NCBI GenBank assembly: GCA_038380435.1
Contig: JAWZYU010000058.1
Location: forward strand, 186,001 to 250,000
Reading direction: 5' to 3'
Source: Ryuthela nishihirai
Lineage: Eukaryota; Arthropoda; Arachnida; Araneae; Heptathelidae
Length of the DNA stretch: 64,000 nt
Each line of letters opens with the position of its first letter. The first letter of the stretch is position 1. Positions 1 through 10,490 of the stretch are shown piece by piece. The translations under genes were made by a program, and so were the position numbers. A model generated the notes under the pieces. That model searched no databases. It saw only the letters and a list, made by a program, of their open reading frames with translations, and was not told the DNA's origin.

Positions 1-782
1 CAGTAGCCAGGATCCTAATCTGCAGTTTCCAAGTTTGATTCCTAAAAAGGTTGATAGTTTTCGTTGCTAACCTCCAATCTGCCCTCGGTGGAAAGGGGAC
101 CCCACTGAACTTTGAAAGGCCCACGATTGTCGGACGAACCGTCAGGTCTCATCAGTGTGTACCAGATTTATGGTGATCCAAATTATGGCAATATGTATCA
201 AAAAGGCATCGATGACGCCACTACTAATAAAACTTTTGCCAGTTATGTTTCTTTTAATTGCGAAACAATATTGAAAAAGAGGAATGCGTATTTTCTTTCC
301 TAAGTGCGAAAGATTCTCAGCATTAAGAGGTTTATAGTCTAACATTAATCATCATTTTGTGCAAAATATAAATGTAATATTCTTCCTTTTCAGTATTCCG
401 TATGTATTATTTCAATTGGCAAATTATGGTGAAATGGTTATCTTGAATTTGACGAACATCAAAATACAGTTACAGGGTATGAAATTCTCGAAAAGGTCAG
501 AAAACGTTAACCCATTGTGGTTCAAAGATCTCATTCAACTTACATCCCATTTTAATAACCGTAGCTTGAATTTAAATTGGAGCAGTTTAATAAACGTATA
601 ATTTCTTTTGAAATTATTTCTGGTTCATTTTAACAGTGTTTCCATTTTAAAGAAGCTTTTCTAGTTATTATAATAGTTAAAATTAGGTTATCCATTCCCA
701 TTCCACCTCATTTAGTCACAATCAGCTCTGCCGAAAGCTGTCCCTTCCTTTCTGTCCTCTGGAACAGGAATATGAAAATATT
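1..782. other. No recognisable gene
   Basis: AT-rich sequence with only short chance open frames and no recognisable domain. An 80-codon plus-strand frame at 359-601 has no motif I can name and no supporting signal. Confidence 0.5.
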
Positions 783-1160
783 GCTCTCCAGCACTAGTAC
801 ATCGAATTTGACCTTTGACCTCCACGGACCCATCACATCCAAAATTTGAGGTAATGTCTGATATCTACGATTCAAATTACCCTCAGGCACCAATTTTTAG
901 CTCTCTAACACTGGTCGATTCATGCTTCACTTTTGACCTCGAAGGAACCCAGCGCATCCACATTTTCCCATTTGTGAGATTTCAGACTCAAAATACCCCC
1001 AAGTACCAATTTTTAGCTCTCTAGCAATGAGAGATCTAAAGTTGACCTTTGACCTCGAAGGACTCTCCAGATCCGAAATTTTGTATCCATCTACAACATG
1101 GAACACCCCTAAGACCCAATTTCCACGTTTCTAGCACTCATAGCACTGATGATCTTTCTC
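783..1160 (+). repeat. About 117-bp tandem repeat, 3 units
   Basis: Three imperfect units start near 808, 928 and 1042. Each carries a TTTGACCTCGAAGG-like core followed by an ATCC-rich stretch and a CAATTTTTAGCTCTCTA-like segment. Oppositely oriented copies of the core lie on the far side of the kinase gene (about 4531-4610), so the repeat belongs to the flanking structure and not to a gene. Confidence 0.6.
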
Positions 1161-1242
1161 GACAAACTCCACAACTTCAATTCATGACAACGGTTAGTTA
1201 TTTAGAAATTCTCTTCAGTACTTGCCTCAAAAAATTACCATC

Positions 1243-1502
1243 ATATTGTAAAGGTAAAATCACTCAGTAGGAATCTCCCCCTAAATGATTGGTTTTTTTA
1301 CCCTATAGGAATTTTACACTCTATTGTGATCTCTTAGTGGTCCCAAGGGTTCGAATCCCCAAAACCCCTCCAAAGGCTAAGAGAAACAGAAACATTGCAC
1401 AGTTCCATTGAATTATGCTTAGTCACCCCCCTTTGTCAATATCTGGTTCTTGGTGTCTCCCTTACTTAACCAGTCGTTCTTTAAGGTTTTATTACCAAAT
1501 TC
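1243..1502 (+). repeat. Left arm of 260-bp inverted repeat around kinase gene
   Basis: This segment is the near-perfect reverse complement of 3847-4106, with only scattered mismatches and short indels. The arms face each other across 2.34 kb that holds the kinase-like gene and its stem-loop. Such a layout is seen in foldback or TIR-bearing DNA elements. No transposase is present between the arms. Confidence 0.8.
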
Positions 1503-1821
1503 ATACTACTGAAACTAACTATTTCGAAATTTCTTAACAGAAATATCTTCTTTGTAGAAATGTCTTATCCCTATTTAAATGCAATTGCTATGAAAATTTG
1601 CTTTTCTGTTCAGTGCGTTTTCATTTGGCCTTTTACAGAAATTGGAAAAGTTGATGAATTTTCCCATCGTACAGGTTTATAGATTATTTTCCATAATGAC
1701 CTTTGTGAAATTTGTATTTTAAGAACGAAACAATTGGATATCTAGTTTAATGAAAATGAGTGTCAAAAAGTGAAGTCTGATATATATATTGCAAAGAATG
1801 TGATAAAAATGAAATGCTTTT

Positions 1822-1943
1822 AATAACCAGATCAGTCTGCTCTGACAGCCTTCGGTTCCCCAACAGAAGTACATTATCAATTTTCTGTTAGGTACTAACA
1901 GCTTGCACCACGAGAAGGCGGGGTAGGACATTAGATTGCTAAA
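1822..1943 (-). repeat. Fragment shared with the RTE 5' region at 60.7 kb
   Basis: Read on the minus strand, this contains CCCCGCCTTCTCGTGGTGCA and an ACTGATCTGG segment. Both also occur on the plus strand at about 60,713-60,840, just upstream of the long RTE copy. It is probably a fragment of that element's 5' region, and it lies just downstream of the kinase stem-loop. Confidence 0.5.
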
Positions 1944-1995
1944 ATAGGGCAAGGCTCCTTCCCTATTAAAGTTTAGCAACCATTCGTAGGCCGGG

Positions 1996-2011
1996 GGCCC
2001 TAAAAAGGACC
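1996..2011 (-). terminator. Histone-type 3' stem-loop after kinase locus
   Basis: Minus strand reads GGTCCTTTTTAGGGCC, a 6-bp stem (one G-U pair) with a TTTT loop, preceded by AAAC. The metazoan histone mRNA 3' element is a 6-bp GG..CT/AG..CC stem with a TTTC or TTTA loop preceded by an A/C-rich stretch, so only the last loop base and one wobble differ. It begins 106 bases after the stop of the tail frame at 2118. A purine-rich stretch follows, as a histone downstream element would require. No convincing AATAAA lies closer to the stop. Confidence 0.55.
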
Positions 2012-2117
2012 GTTTATTTTTTTAATTAAAAATATTTTAATTAAAAATAGATTCTTACGATAAATAAAACAATCTTTTTTTACTCTTTTCCTTTCCATGG
2101 ACCAAGAGGTCTCTTTT

Positions 2118-2588
2118 TCATTCCACCACCAACGTGCTAGGTGTGCAACAACAAAATAATCTTGAAATTCTGTTTCGTATCTTCTTCCTCTTCCTTGAAA
2201 TCCATTGGCGTGTTCTATTCCTAAAGCTTACACGAGAGGAAGGGAATTCACTCTCGCACTGCTCCTGTTCTTCCTTCACTTTGCTGGTATTTTCTGGGGA
2301 AGACCTCTGCGTTGACAGGCAGGAAAAGTAACTCTCACACTGCTCCTCAATTTCCTTCAGCTGGCTGCTTGGTGAACTCTGAGTCGTCAGGCAGGTGAAA
2401 TATCTTTCTTGAACCGGATCATCTGTTATACCACTTCCGGTGATTTCCTTGTGATCCCTTTTCGATTGTTCTTCTTCACATTCCTTCTGGTTACCACCAG
2501 AAGGAATGTGAAGCAGAACAATCGGAAAGGGATCACAAGGAACCGGGAACACAGAGGAATGGATGTTGTAGAGCTTCACCTGCACCAA
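2118..2588 (-). CDS. Cys/Arg-rich tail region of the kinase locus
   Basis: An open frame that overlaps the kinase end by 56 bases in another frame; no ATG starts it (the first codon of the open stretch is TTG), so it is more likely the displaced C-terminal tail of the kinase than a separate gene. After the hairpin-derived part it is Glu/Gln/Ser-rich with imperfect repeats of about 24 residues beginning ERYFTCLTTQSS, ESYFSCLSTQRSS and ESEFPSS. It ends in a strongly basic stretch (RKRKKIRNRISR) followed by LFCCC, a pattern compatible with palmitoylation or membrane anchoring. A similar basic-plus-cysteine ending closes the gene at 49,102. No family recognised. The histone-like stem-loop lies 106 bases downstream. 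Confidence 0.55.
   Translation of the reverse strand: MVQVKLYNIHSSVFPVPCDPFPIVLLHIPSGGNQKECEEEQSKRDHKEITGSGITDDPVQERYFTCLTTQSSPSSQLKEIEEQCESYFSCLSTQRSSPENTSKVKEEQEQCESEFPSSRVSFRNRTRQWISRKRKKIRNRISRLFCCCTPSTLVVE
2447..2540. repeat. 45-bp near-perfect hairpin at the kinase/tail junction
   Basis: Arms 2447-2491 and 2496-2540 pair at 43 of 45 positions around a 4-base TACC loop. The kinase stop (2533-2535, minus strand) lies inside the right arm. The hairpin looks like an inverted duplication that replaced the original join between catalytic domain and tail; it explains why the tail is now in a different frame. Confidence 0.85.
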
Positions 2589-3433
2589 GTCTCTCTGTTG
2601 GATCTAAACGCAGGAAACATCCCATAAACTTCTTGAACTCTTCGGCAGTCTGAGATTCCACGACAGAAGATGGATTCGCTTCCCTTAGTATTTCCAGCAA
2701 AGGGTGGCTTTCCATTATACCGCTGAGGACAGGCAATAGGTGCTCGTCAAAGCTGAGTGGCTGTGGATAATCTTTCAATCTTCGTGTGATGGCTTGGCGA
2801 GTGAATATCTGCACTGATGTTATGTTGAAAGTCCATAGCTCCACGGTTACTGCTTTAATACGACCGCGAAATTTTTTTGAAGTCAGTTCTGGAGGCTTGT
2901 GACTGAAGCCGACTCCAATCCTTTTTCTAACAGTACTGTCTATTTCTGTCAATAATGTGAAGTCCATGAGGATGGCACTATCAGAGATGTCATCAATAAG
3001 TATGTTCTCTTCTTTAACATCCATGTGGCACAAACCGCAGCCGTAGAGATAGCTGAGAGCTTTCAAAACATCCCCCACGTATTTTTTTTTTCTTTCGAGA
3101 CAATTCGGATCAGTAAAAAACTCCCAATCGTGTATCGTGTAGAAGATGTCTCTCTTCATCAGTGGCATCGCGAATTTGACTCTCTCCTATCAGTGGCAAA
3201 GTTACATAGAGTGGTATGATGTTCGGATGTTTAAGATGTGGCCAGTAGAGATCCTCGCCTGGGGAAGGGCATGCAACAACTTTCACTGCAACTCTCCTGT
3301 TCTCCTTTCTGTCGAGCTTCTGGAGAACAATTCCAAATCCTCCTTCACCCAGGCGGCGTACATAGACAAAATCCGGATGATTTTTCAGACGTTCTATAGA
3401 CGTATAAATCAAGTTTGCACTTTCAGCACGCAT
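2533..3433 (-). pseudogene. Protein kinase-like domain, intronless, one frameshift
   Basis: Encodes a nearly complete Ser/Thr-type kinase fold in two frames. The first frame (ATG at 3433) has the glycine loop GEGGFG, the VAVK lysine and LKHPNIIPLY. A +1 shift in a GAGAGAG run near 3185 leads into the second frame, which continues with the hinge (FAMPLMKRDIFY), a catalytic loop CHMDVKEEN (HRD changed to HMD, Asp and Asn kept), DFT in place of DFG, PPE in place of APE, and a closing DPTERLGAGEALQHPF. Catalytic Lys, Asp, Asn and the metal-binding Asp are all present, so the ancestor was probably active. There is no intron. The frameshift may be real decay or a sequencing error. Kinase family not assigned; a retrogene, a lineage-specific gene and a gene of viral origin are all open. 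It lies between 260-bp inverted repeats. Confidence 0.8.
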
Positions 3434-3846
3434 TTTAGTCGCTATAAATCAGCAAAATAGGTTACTTGCCTCAGCATGTGTTCATGAGAAGTGAAATTCT
3501 TTTTCAGTTTAACCGCCAATTCGAATGATGCGTTTTGTTGCGTCTTTTGATCAACGACAAGTATATTGTTTACGATGTGATGTTCTTGCGACTTCATCTT
3601 CGATCTTTCGTTCCATTTAATTGTTCAAACTGGATGCCAGATAACTTAAAAAAACTAATGTTCTAATAAATAAAAACAACTCGCGAAATTTATTCATCTG
3701 GAATTATGATTATTTTGTGAAGATGGATATTTACATCAACGACAAAAAAAAATACGATGGCTTTTTAAAGCATAAAGAAAACACAGAGTTGCTATTAATT
3801 CAGTAGACATCTGTGGCAAGCAGCTGCTTGGTAATAAAACCTAAAA
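3434..3846. other. Upstream region of kinase locus, no gene
   Basis: AT-rich. On the minus strand it would hold the kinase promoter, but no clear TATA box is placed. At about 3809-3832 there is a short remnant matching the 3' end of SINE family B (GCAAGCAGCTGCTTG), directly next to the inverted-repeat arm. Confidence 0.4.
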
Positions 3847-4106
3847 GAATTTGGTAATAAAACCTTAAAGAACGACTGGTTAAGTAAGGGAGACACCAAG
3901 AACCAGATATTGACAAAGGGGGGTGACTAAGCATAATTCAATGGAACTGTACAATGTTTCTGTTTCTCTTAGCCTTTGGAGGGGGTTTGGGGATTCGAAC
4001 CCTTGGGACCACTAAGAGATTGCAATAGAGTGTAAAATTCCTGAAGGGTAAAAAACCAATCATTTAGGGGAAGATTCCTACTGAGTGAAGTTACCTTTAC
4101 AATATA
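3847..4106 (-). repeat. Right arm of 260-bp inverted repeat
   Basis: Reverse complement of 1243-1502. Similarity fades beyond 4106 on the outer side, apart from scattered reverse-oriented copies of the 117-bp unit at about 4531-4610. Confidence 0.8.
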
Positions 4107-4319
4107 GGATAGAGTAGGATCCGGGATATAGATAGAGGAAATCCGGGTCGTAGATCTCAGGAAAAATCTAAAATTTGATCTCGGATGTGCCGTTCAAAGT
4201 CACTTAGTGGCCAAATCTTGAACGACATGTCGGAGAATGTCCGTCTGTAGATGTAGGAAACGTTACCAACAATTTAATTTTTGGAGCTGTCTGAGGATAA
4301 GGCTTTAGTACAGTTTTCA

Positions 4320-4500
4320 AATCTAAAATATTCCACTGAACAGGAAAAGTCAAAATGATATTCTATATGGAATAAGATTTTATAATTGATTTTTTTTAAT
4401 CTCTTTTTAGTTCGGACATAAAATATGGGATAAAATAAAATTATACGAAATAAATATTATGGATTTCAAAGCAAGAGTTTGAGCTTTTGTATAAACGTTC
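4320..4500 (+). repeat. Dispersed repeat, copy 1
   Basis: Matches 21,606-21,770 over about 150 bp: both contain AAAATGATATT, GACATAAAATATGG and GGATTTCAAAGCA in the same order and spacing. Non-coding; element type unknown. Confidence 0.55.
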
Positions 4501-4857
4501 CTGATCGCAGATATCAAAAATCATGCCAACTTTTGGATGCGATGGGTCCTTCGAGGTCAAATGTCAAATTTCAATGTATCGGTGTTGGAGAGCTAGAATT
4601 GGTGAATAGGGCTATTTCCGGAAGTAGAACTCAGGAATGAAGAGAGTTTTCGGATCCGGCATTGCATTCGAGGTGAAAGAGGGGTCGAAGTAAAGACCCA
4701 GAAATCAAGAGGTGTCGAAGGCACCGATTGATTTCTAGATCGAACCAATTCACTGAATGAGACCGCTGAATATCCGTTCAGTATGCATTCCGGTTTTGTA
4801 ATTTCTCTCTTGATATTTCTTCTGAGTTTGCGAAACGATGTGTCCTATATGCTACTG

Positions 4858-5620
4858 CGCAGGCCCGGATCTAAGAAACAATAATAAAGGGGGTTGGGGG
4901 GGCAAGATTGATCTTTAAAGGTTCTAACGGCTTAAAAATTAGTTAACTTTTGCAAACTCATCTTGACACATCCAGACTTTTTTTTGCTTAGAGTGAATCG
5001 GTTTTTTTGCTTTGGATTACTCGTGTTCAGACCCGGATATAGACAAAAATAGATGGGGGAGAGAGAGGGGGGAGGCAAAAGACAGAAATGCAATTGCAGT
5101 ATAATAGTTTCCCCTCTGTCAGATAGGTATTTAATAAAATTTCTTTAAAAATAAAAAACTTTAAAAATAACTTCTTATATGCGCACTAAAAAAAACAGAA
5201 GAACCTTTTGAAACACTCATTTGATTTATAGAATTCATAAATTTCTACAAACCTTTCAACCGAATGGCCTCATACAAAATTAAAGTTGAACAGCGGGAAG
5301 CCAAAGAGATACATAATCAGTGGCGTATGTATAATCGACGCAAAAAAATTCTAAACTAAAACATAAACAATATAATTTTAATAAAATTAATTATTTTAAT
5401 GAGTATTCGTTTCGCCGGATATTTTTTGGGATTTTTTTCTTCTACTTTATTAAAAAAAAAAATTATTGGTCATCAGTAGTATATTGGTCATCTATAGTTT
5501 GCCGAGGCCTGTTCTAAACACAAAACAGAACGATGCGGTAAATATATATTGGTACTTTATTCAGCTAAGCTTAATTTATGAATTGAAGGAAGTTTCGCTC
5601 CCAATAGTTTAATTCAAGTC
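4858..5620. other. Non-coding, with two hAT-like terminal motifs
   Basis: CAGGCCCGGATCTA at about 4860 and CAGACCCGGATATA at about 5030 are direct copies of a motif that resembles hAT-type element ends; related motifs occur near 16,905, 29,460 and 59,035. The rest is AT-rich and holds no gene. Confidence 0.35.
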
Positions 5621-5623
5621 AAG

Positions 5624-6588
5624 GTGGGTTGTTTTACCTCTGAGTGGCACTTTTGTTTGCACACTATGGGCTAAATGGCCAGGTCACAAGGACTCGGAGA
5701 AGGTTAGTGGAAATGGACAGCTGTTGGAAGGAGACAGATGGTAACCTTCTTTCAAAGCCATCCTAGTTTGCTCTTTAACGCTTTAATGTACATAGGGTTG
5801 GTTGGGTTGTTTTACCTCTGGGCAGCACTTTTTTTGCATACAATGAGTTAAATGGACAGGTCACAAGGACCGCAAAGGCTCATAGAAGGTTAGGGGAGAA
5901 GACCAACTGGAACAACTGTTGGGAGATCTCAACTCTGACCCAGCTGGGACTTGAACCTGGGAACTGCAGATTGCGAGCCTGGTGCGCTACCGACTGAGCC
6001 ACTCCCACCCCTACACAGGGTAGGCTTTCTCGCACGAGGTTAGTTGTTTTACCTCTGAGTGGTACTTTTTTGCACTCAATGGGCTAAATGGTTAGGTCAC
6101 AAGGGCTCAGAGAAGGGGAGAGGGGACCCACTGGACAGCTGTTAGGAGACAGATGGTAATCTCCCGTCAAGGCCATCCAGCATGTTCTTTAATGTGCACA
6201 GGATATGGCTCTCCATCACATGAGGCCAGAGCTTTACGTCTCATCCGACATATGACAGCCTTTCCAAACCCATTGGTGTTCCCTACTGACCGAGGCAGGG
6301 TGAAGGGTTTTGCGGAGATAAATCTCAATGATTCCCGAGGTGGAATTTCGAACATGGGAACTGTAGATTGCAAGTCTATCGGCTGAGCCAATCAGCCCTG
6401 CGCGAGGATCACGGCTTACGTCTCATCCAACGGATGACGATCTTCCCAAGCCCATCGGTGTCTCCTTTCTCACCAAGTGCAAGGAGGGGGCTTAGCGGAG
6501 ATAAATCTTAACGCTGTCGCAGGTGGCACTTGCACCTGGGAACAGCAGATTCCGAGCCTGGGGTGCTTCCTATTGAGTCAACCCCCCC
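5624..6588 (-). mobile_element. Cluster of four SINE family A copies or fragments
   Basis: All are minus strand: 5624-5795 (tail half), 5797-6012 (internally deleted but with tRNA head), 6040-6398 (nearly full) and 6399-6588 (head half). The family, best seen at 59,366-59,734, is about 370 bp. It has a tRNA-like head with box A TGGCTCAGTCGG and box B GGTTCGAGTCC, a body that includes a GTTAAAGAACACGCTGGATG segment, and a 3' end AAACAACCCAACCC. The head resembles elongator tRNA-Met (GGTAGCGCGTCAG followed by CTCGTAATCTG). Confidence 0.8.
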
Positions 6589-6955
6589 ATCCATGAACAG
6601 ATGATAAGAATGCAAACACGGTTTAAACATTTATTAATTACTATATAAATATTAATTACTATACTTTTTATAAGCACAGTTACAGGTTTCGCGATAAAAA
6701 GAAACACATATACGTTACAAAATTACCTTAACTTTCACGCATATGTGTCCAGTATGCGTGAAATCAGGAACCATTTTTCTAAAGGGAATTAGGCTTATCG
6801 AATAGATTCTTTTCGAACTAAAGTTATCACTAAGTTTATGCACGTTCCACGTGCTTTCGTAGATGATACATCAGATGAGTTATCACGAGACACCTGAGGT
6901 GGTGGATATTGTTGTTGGAGGCCACAGTAATGGCATATTTCTCTTTCAATAAATC

Positions 6956-7144
6956 TTAAACGATTATTTGGAAAGGATTTTCATAACATTTTCCATGGAA
7001 CACTTGGATTGCGGATTTAATCTGAAGTTTCTCTCTCAGAGATTTTTTTTTTCTTAAGAAGGCAGAGTAATTACTCGAATTGTGAGAATCAATATAAGGG
7101 TGTAGAGGTGGCATTAAATACATATACTCCTCCGGACTTAACAT
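6956..7144 (-). CDS. Unrecognised small open frame
   Basis: A 62-codon ATG frame with no motif I recognise, Lys-rich in the middle. No promoter, splice or poly(A) evidence. It may be a chance frame or an exon fragment. Confidence 0.12.
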   Translation of the reverse strand: MLSPEEYMYLMPPLHPYIDSHNSSNYSAFLRKKKSLREKLQIKSAIQVFHGKCYENPFQIIV

Positions 7145-7265
7145 ATCTATTAAGAAATGAGTCCGAATCCAATTTGGGAAAACATTTCCTCTGACACATC
7201 ATAAGATATAAATACAGAAATTCATGCCACTGATCATTTTTTTTTATTATTAATTGTAATCATTT

Positions 7266-7372
7266 TATGAGGTGTTCCGTGGCCAAGTGGTTAGCGCGCT
7301 TGGCCACTTATCAAAGGGATCAAGTCCGAGTAAGGCATGAATGTTTGTGTTGTCTTTCTGCTGCGGTCCCAC
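7266..7372 (+). mobile_element. SINE family B, head part
   Basis: Carries the tRNA-like head CGTGGCCAAGTGGTTAGCGC (box A like TGGCCGAGTGG of Ser/Leu-type tRNAs) and a CTGCTGCGGTCC body segment. The 3' part is missing: the copy stops where a hAT-like end begins at about 7404. Confidence 0.65.
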
Positions 7373-7403
7373 AGACCTACTATGGGGAATTAACCAGATA
7401 GAC

Positions 7404-7475
7404 AGGGGCTTAGCGAAGGAACTGTGGAATGAAATTTTTCGAACTCGGAAATCAGATTTTGCCAACTGAGAAAAG
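7404..7475 (-). mobile_element. End fragment of the satellite-bearing hAT-like element
   Basis: Starts CAGGGGCTTAGCGAAGGA and continues with AACTCGGAAATCA and TTTTGCCAACTGAG, the same order as the left end of the copy at 39,898. Only the outer 70 bp remain; the RTE fragment follows directly. Confidence 0.65.
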
Positions 7476-7477
7476 AA

Positions 7478-8097
7478 GCTATGGCTATAACTGAGTCTTT
7501 CAGAGCTTCAGTATTAAAAGTAAATGTTTTAACCCTAGCACAACACTTTTTAAGTTTAAGTTGCAAGACACTTTTAACAAGGTAATGGTCAGATCCAATT
7601 TCAGCTCCCCTATATGACCTGGTATTCCTGACAGAACTAGCCCATTTGCTGTTAATTAATATATAATCAATCGTATTTTTATGCAGCCCATCGGGTGAAA
7701 CCTATGTGTACTTATGTATGTCGCGGTGTTTGTAATAAGTGTTAGTTATTCTGAATCCATTGAGTTTACTTACCTGTAGGAGACGTTGCCCATTGCAGCT
7801 ACCAATACCAAAAGGGCGTATTACTCCTCCCCAAAGGTCAAAGTCCAACTTTACCAACAATGCCAAAGTACCAACTTTGGCATTGATGTCACCAAGAACA
7901 AGGGTAATATCTCCTTTCTTCACAGAATTCAAAATATCCTGAAGTTGTTCATAAAACCTATCCTTCTCATCCTCATCGGCATCCTCAGTGGGGGCATAAC
8001 AGCAGGTAACATTCAAGTCTTTAACGCTTGTCTGAAATTTTGCTGTAAGAAACCTTTCATTAATGCACTCATATCCCAGAAGAGCATCACCTAAAAG
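7478..8097 (-). pseudogene. RTE-type retrotransposon fragment, endonuclease C-terminal half
   Basis: Minus-strand match to 61,741-62,310 of the long RTE copy. It encodes part of the endonuclease (FYEQLQDILNSVKKGD, then LVLGDINAKVGT, the Asp/Asn motif of the exonuclease-endonuclease-phosphatase fold) and continues into the linker. Both ends are cut abruptly and the frame is broken near 7700. The reverse transcriptase part is absent. Confidence 0.8.
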
Positions 8098-8109
8098 CTG
8101 ATTAAAGGT

Positions 8110-8870
8110 TTGAAGTTATGATTAAGCAAATTAATGTTTTAACGTAGCTTTTCGCAATTTACAAGAAACATTTGAAATTCAATTTATTCTGAACCCGATG
8201 TCATCTGTGATATCACTCGCTCTTTATGCATCATAGCAAGGGAAGTGTGCGTCTGCAAATCAAATCTAAGCCGAAATTTCAGATTACTTCATGTTCAGTT
8301 TTCCAATATTATGTGCCAAAAAACAATTGCTCGTAGATCGCAACCATCTCCCCTCGTTTGCCCAGGGTGCAAAATTGGTTGGCAAAATCCTATAGGGGAC
8401 AATGATTAAAGGATATTTGATTTGGAATTGGGTTATTATAATTATTCTTGATTTGGTTTATTCTTGCAATTTCTTTCCATTTTGCGTTGCTTCTTTTAGC
8501 TTTATTTTACAAAAACTAAAAGATCTGCTTTACATTAAAATTTGGGATGTGTTATTATAGCTTACGGTTGTTATAAATATTATAATTTCTGAAGTATTTA
8601 TATAAATATTTCTATCCCACACACGAGTATTGTCAGGAGTAGGAGATGTCTGACTAAAAATGCACTGGTGCTCAAAGTTAAGCAAAAAATGCAAAAACAC
8701 GAATTACAAATAAGTCCGTTGCACTTCGATAAAACGTACTGGTGAAGTCCTTGATCATACACCCCACTAATACCTGAAAAGCGATTCCTGTGAATATTTA
8801 ATGAGATAACCAAATTAGAAAATCATTACTACCTCAAACTGGCATGTAAAAGTTCAAAGGTAACGTACCT
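8110..8870. other. No recognisable gene
   Basis: AT-rich non-coding sequence; a 71-codon minus-strand frame at 8598-8813 shows no known motif. Confidence 0.4.
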
Positions 8871-8879
8871 TTAATATGG

Positions 8880-9590
8880 TGTTTGATCACCTCAGACAGC
8901 AATACAGGCTGCACAATGATTCGTCACTCTGCAAATCAAAGTGTCAATGAGGGTTTGAGGGAGTAATTGTCGTTCATGCATGAGTGCAGATCGAAGCTTC
9001 TGGAGGTGAATTGCGACCGTCGATGCATCATCCTCGAGCATCCCAAATATGTTCTATTGGATTTAGATCAGAAAGTTCATTCCATACGGCTTATGGTTTC
9101 ACTCAAAGTATTGGTCCACTAAGTGAGGGCGGGCATTATCTTCCATTAATCCGGAATTTCGATCCATTGCTGCAAGATATGGCGAATATAAAGCTCGAGG
9201 ATATCATTGCAATACGTCACAGTTGCTCTTAGGAAGACCTGCAGGTCTGGCTGGCCATTGAGAGTGATGCCTGCTCAAACAACACACCAGCTCTAAAACT
9301 GTCTCTTTCCCGGATGTTAATGGGATGAAATACGGTTCCAGACCAATAGTCACTGGAATCGGTTTGCAGACTAAACCGAGATTCATCAGTGAACGGAATA
9401 TTGCCCCATTGATGTTAAATCCAGTTGTGATGTTGATGAAATCAATCCAATCAGGCTCTGCACTAACTGGATGTCAAAGGGACACACACTTGCATGAAGG
9501 TCAGCTTCTATAAAGATGACTTGCATGAAGCCTTCTGAACAGTTTGCTGGGATACAGCTTGTCCCATGGATTCAGCGATGTCGGAAGTGA
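8880..9590 (-). pseudogene. Tc1/mariner-type transposase, decayed
   Basis: Minus-strand pieces in several frames follow the order of a Tc1 transposase catalytic half: FTDESRFSLQTDS (first catalytic Asp), HPINIRERE, the DNARPH block (second Asp), IFGMLEDDA and LPQTLIDTLI near the C-terminus. Multiple frameshifts and stops make it inactive. The DNA-binding N-terminal half is not visible. Confidence 0.75.
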
Positions 9591-9629
9591 GCTAGCGTGC
9601 TATACGCGTTTTATGGCACCTTGCATTTA

Positions 9630-9950
9630 GGAACAACAGTGTCAGTAGGAAGACACTGATGGGCTTCGAAAGGCCACCATCCATCAGATGAAACGTTAAG
9701 CCGTGGCTTTGTGTGTAGGAGAGCCATACCCTGTGCACGTTAAGGAACATGCTGGATGGCCTGGACAGAAGAACATAAGGACTTTCTGACACACAGAGCC
9801 ATGGCTTAACGTTTCATCTGATGGATGGTGAATCTGATGGATGTGCTGTCCAATGGGTCCACTCCCCCAAACTTCTCTGTGCCTTCAGGGTCATTTAGTC
9901 TATTGTGTTCAAAAAATTGCTATTCAGAGGTAAAAGAACCCACCCCTGCT
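9630..9950 (+). mobile_element. SINE family A copy with internal inverted duplication
   Basis: Plus strand, head missing. The segment at 9677-9712 recurs in reverse at about 9800-9835, making a foldback inside the element. It ends in the family's TAAAAGAACCCACCC-like tail. Confidence 0.7.
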
Positions 9951-10490
9951 GAAAAATAGCATATGGGATGGAGGGTAGAATGGGTAAAAGCACTAGTCCC
10001 AGAATGTTTTCAACATAATGCCTTCAGTATCTGCAAACGATAAATCATCCATCACATTAACTGTCAACGTGTCATCATTAACGACCAGACGCGAACAGCT
10101 ATTGTAACTGATGGCTCCAGGGACGGATATACAACTCACATGCCCCTAGGCACATGAAGTGGTAGTGCCCCTTATGAACAGCAGTTCGTCCGATTTCGCA
10201 TAAATATTACTAATTTTCCTTCTACAACTATTGAGGAAATAATCAAAATGGATGTAGGAATATTAATGATAAATAATAGCGTTTTGTGAATAAATAGCAA
10301 AATCAATGCAATAAATTAATAAGATAGCATATAACTTTAATAATCAAAACGCAGTAATGTTTAAAAATCAAGTTAGATGATTTGTGTGCGTAAAATAAAT
10401 TTATTAAATTTTGGTGATAGGTTATTTACAATTTTTTTTCATCTGATTTATTAACTACAATTCAAATATTTTTCGTAAGCCTTACCACGA
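9951..10490. other. Region upstream of the Tigger element
   Basis: Non-coding. CAGGGACGGATATACAACTC at about 10,114 could be the left end of the Tigger element, but I cannot find its inverted partner with confidence. Confidence 0.3.

Noticed and set aside
2118..3433. Assignment of the kinase locus to an integrated large DNA virus
   Set aside because: Intronless layout and a divergent kinase would fit, but no other viral gene, terminal repeat or gene cluster is present. It stays a possibility only.
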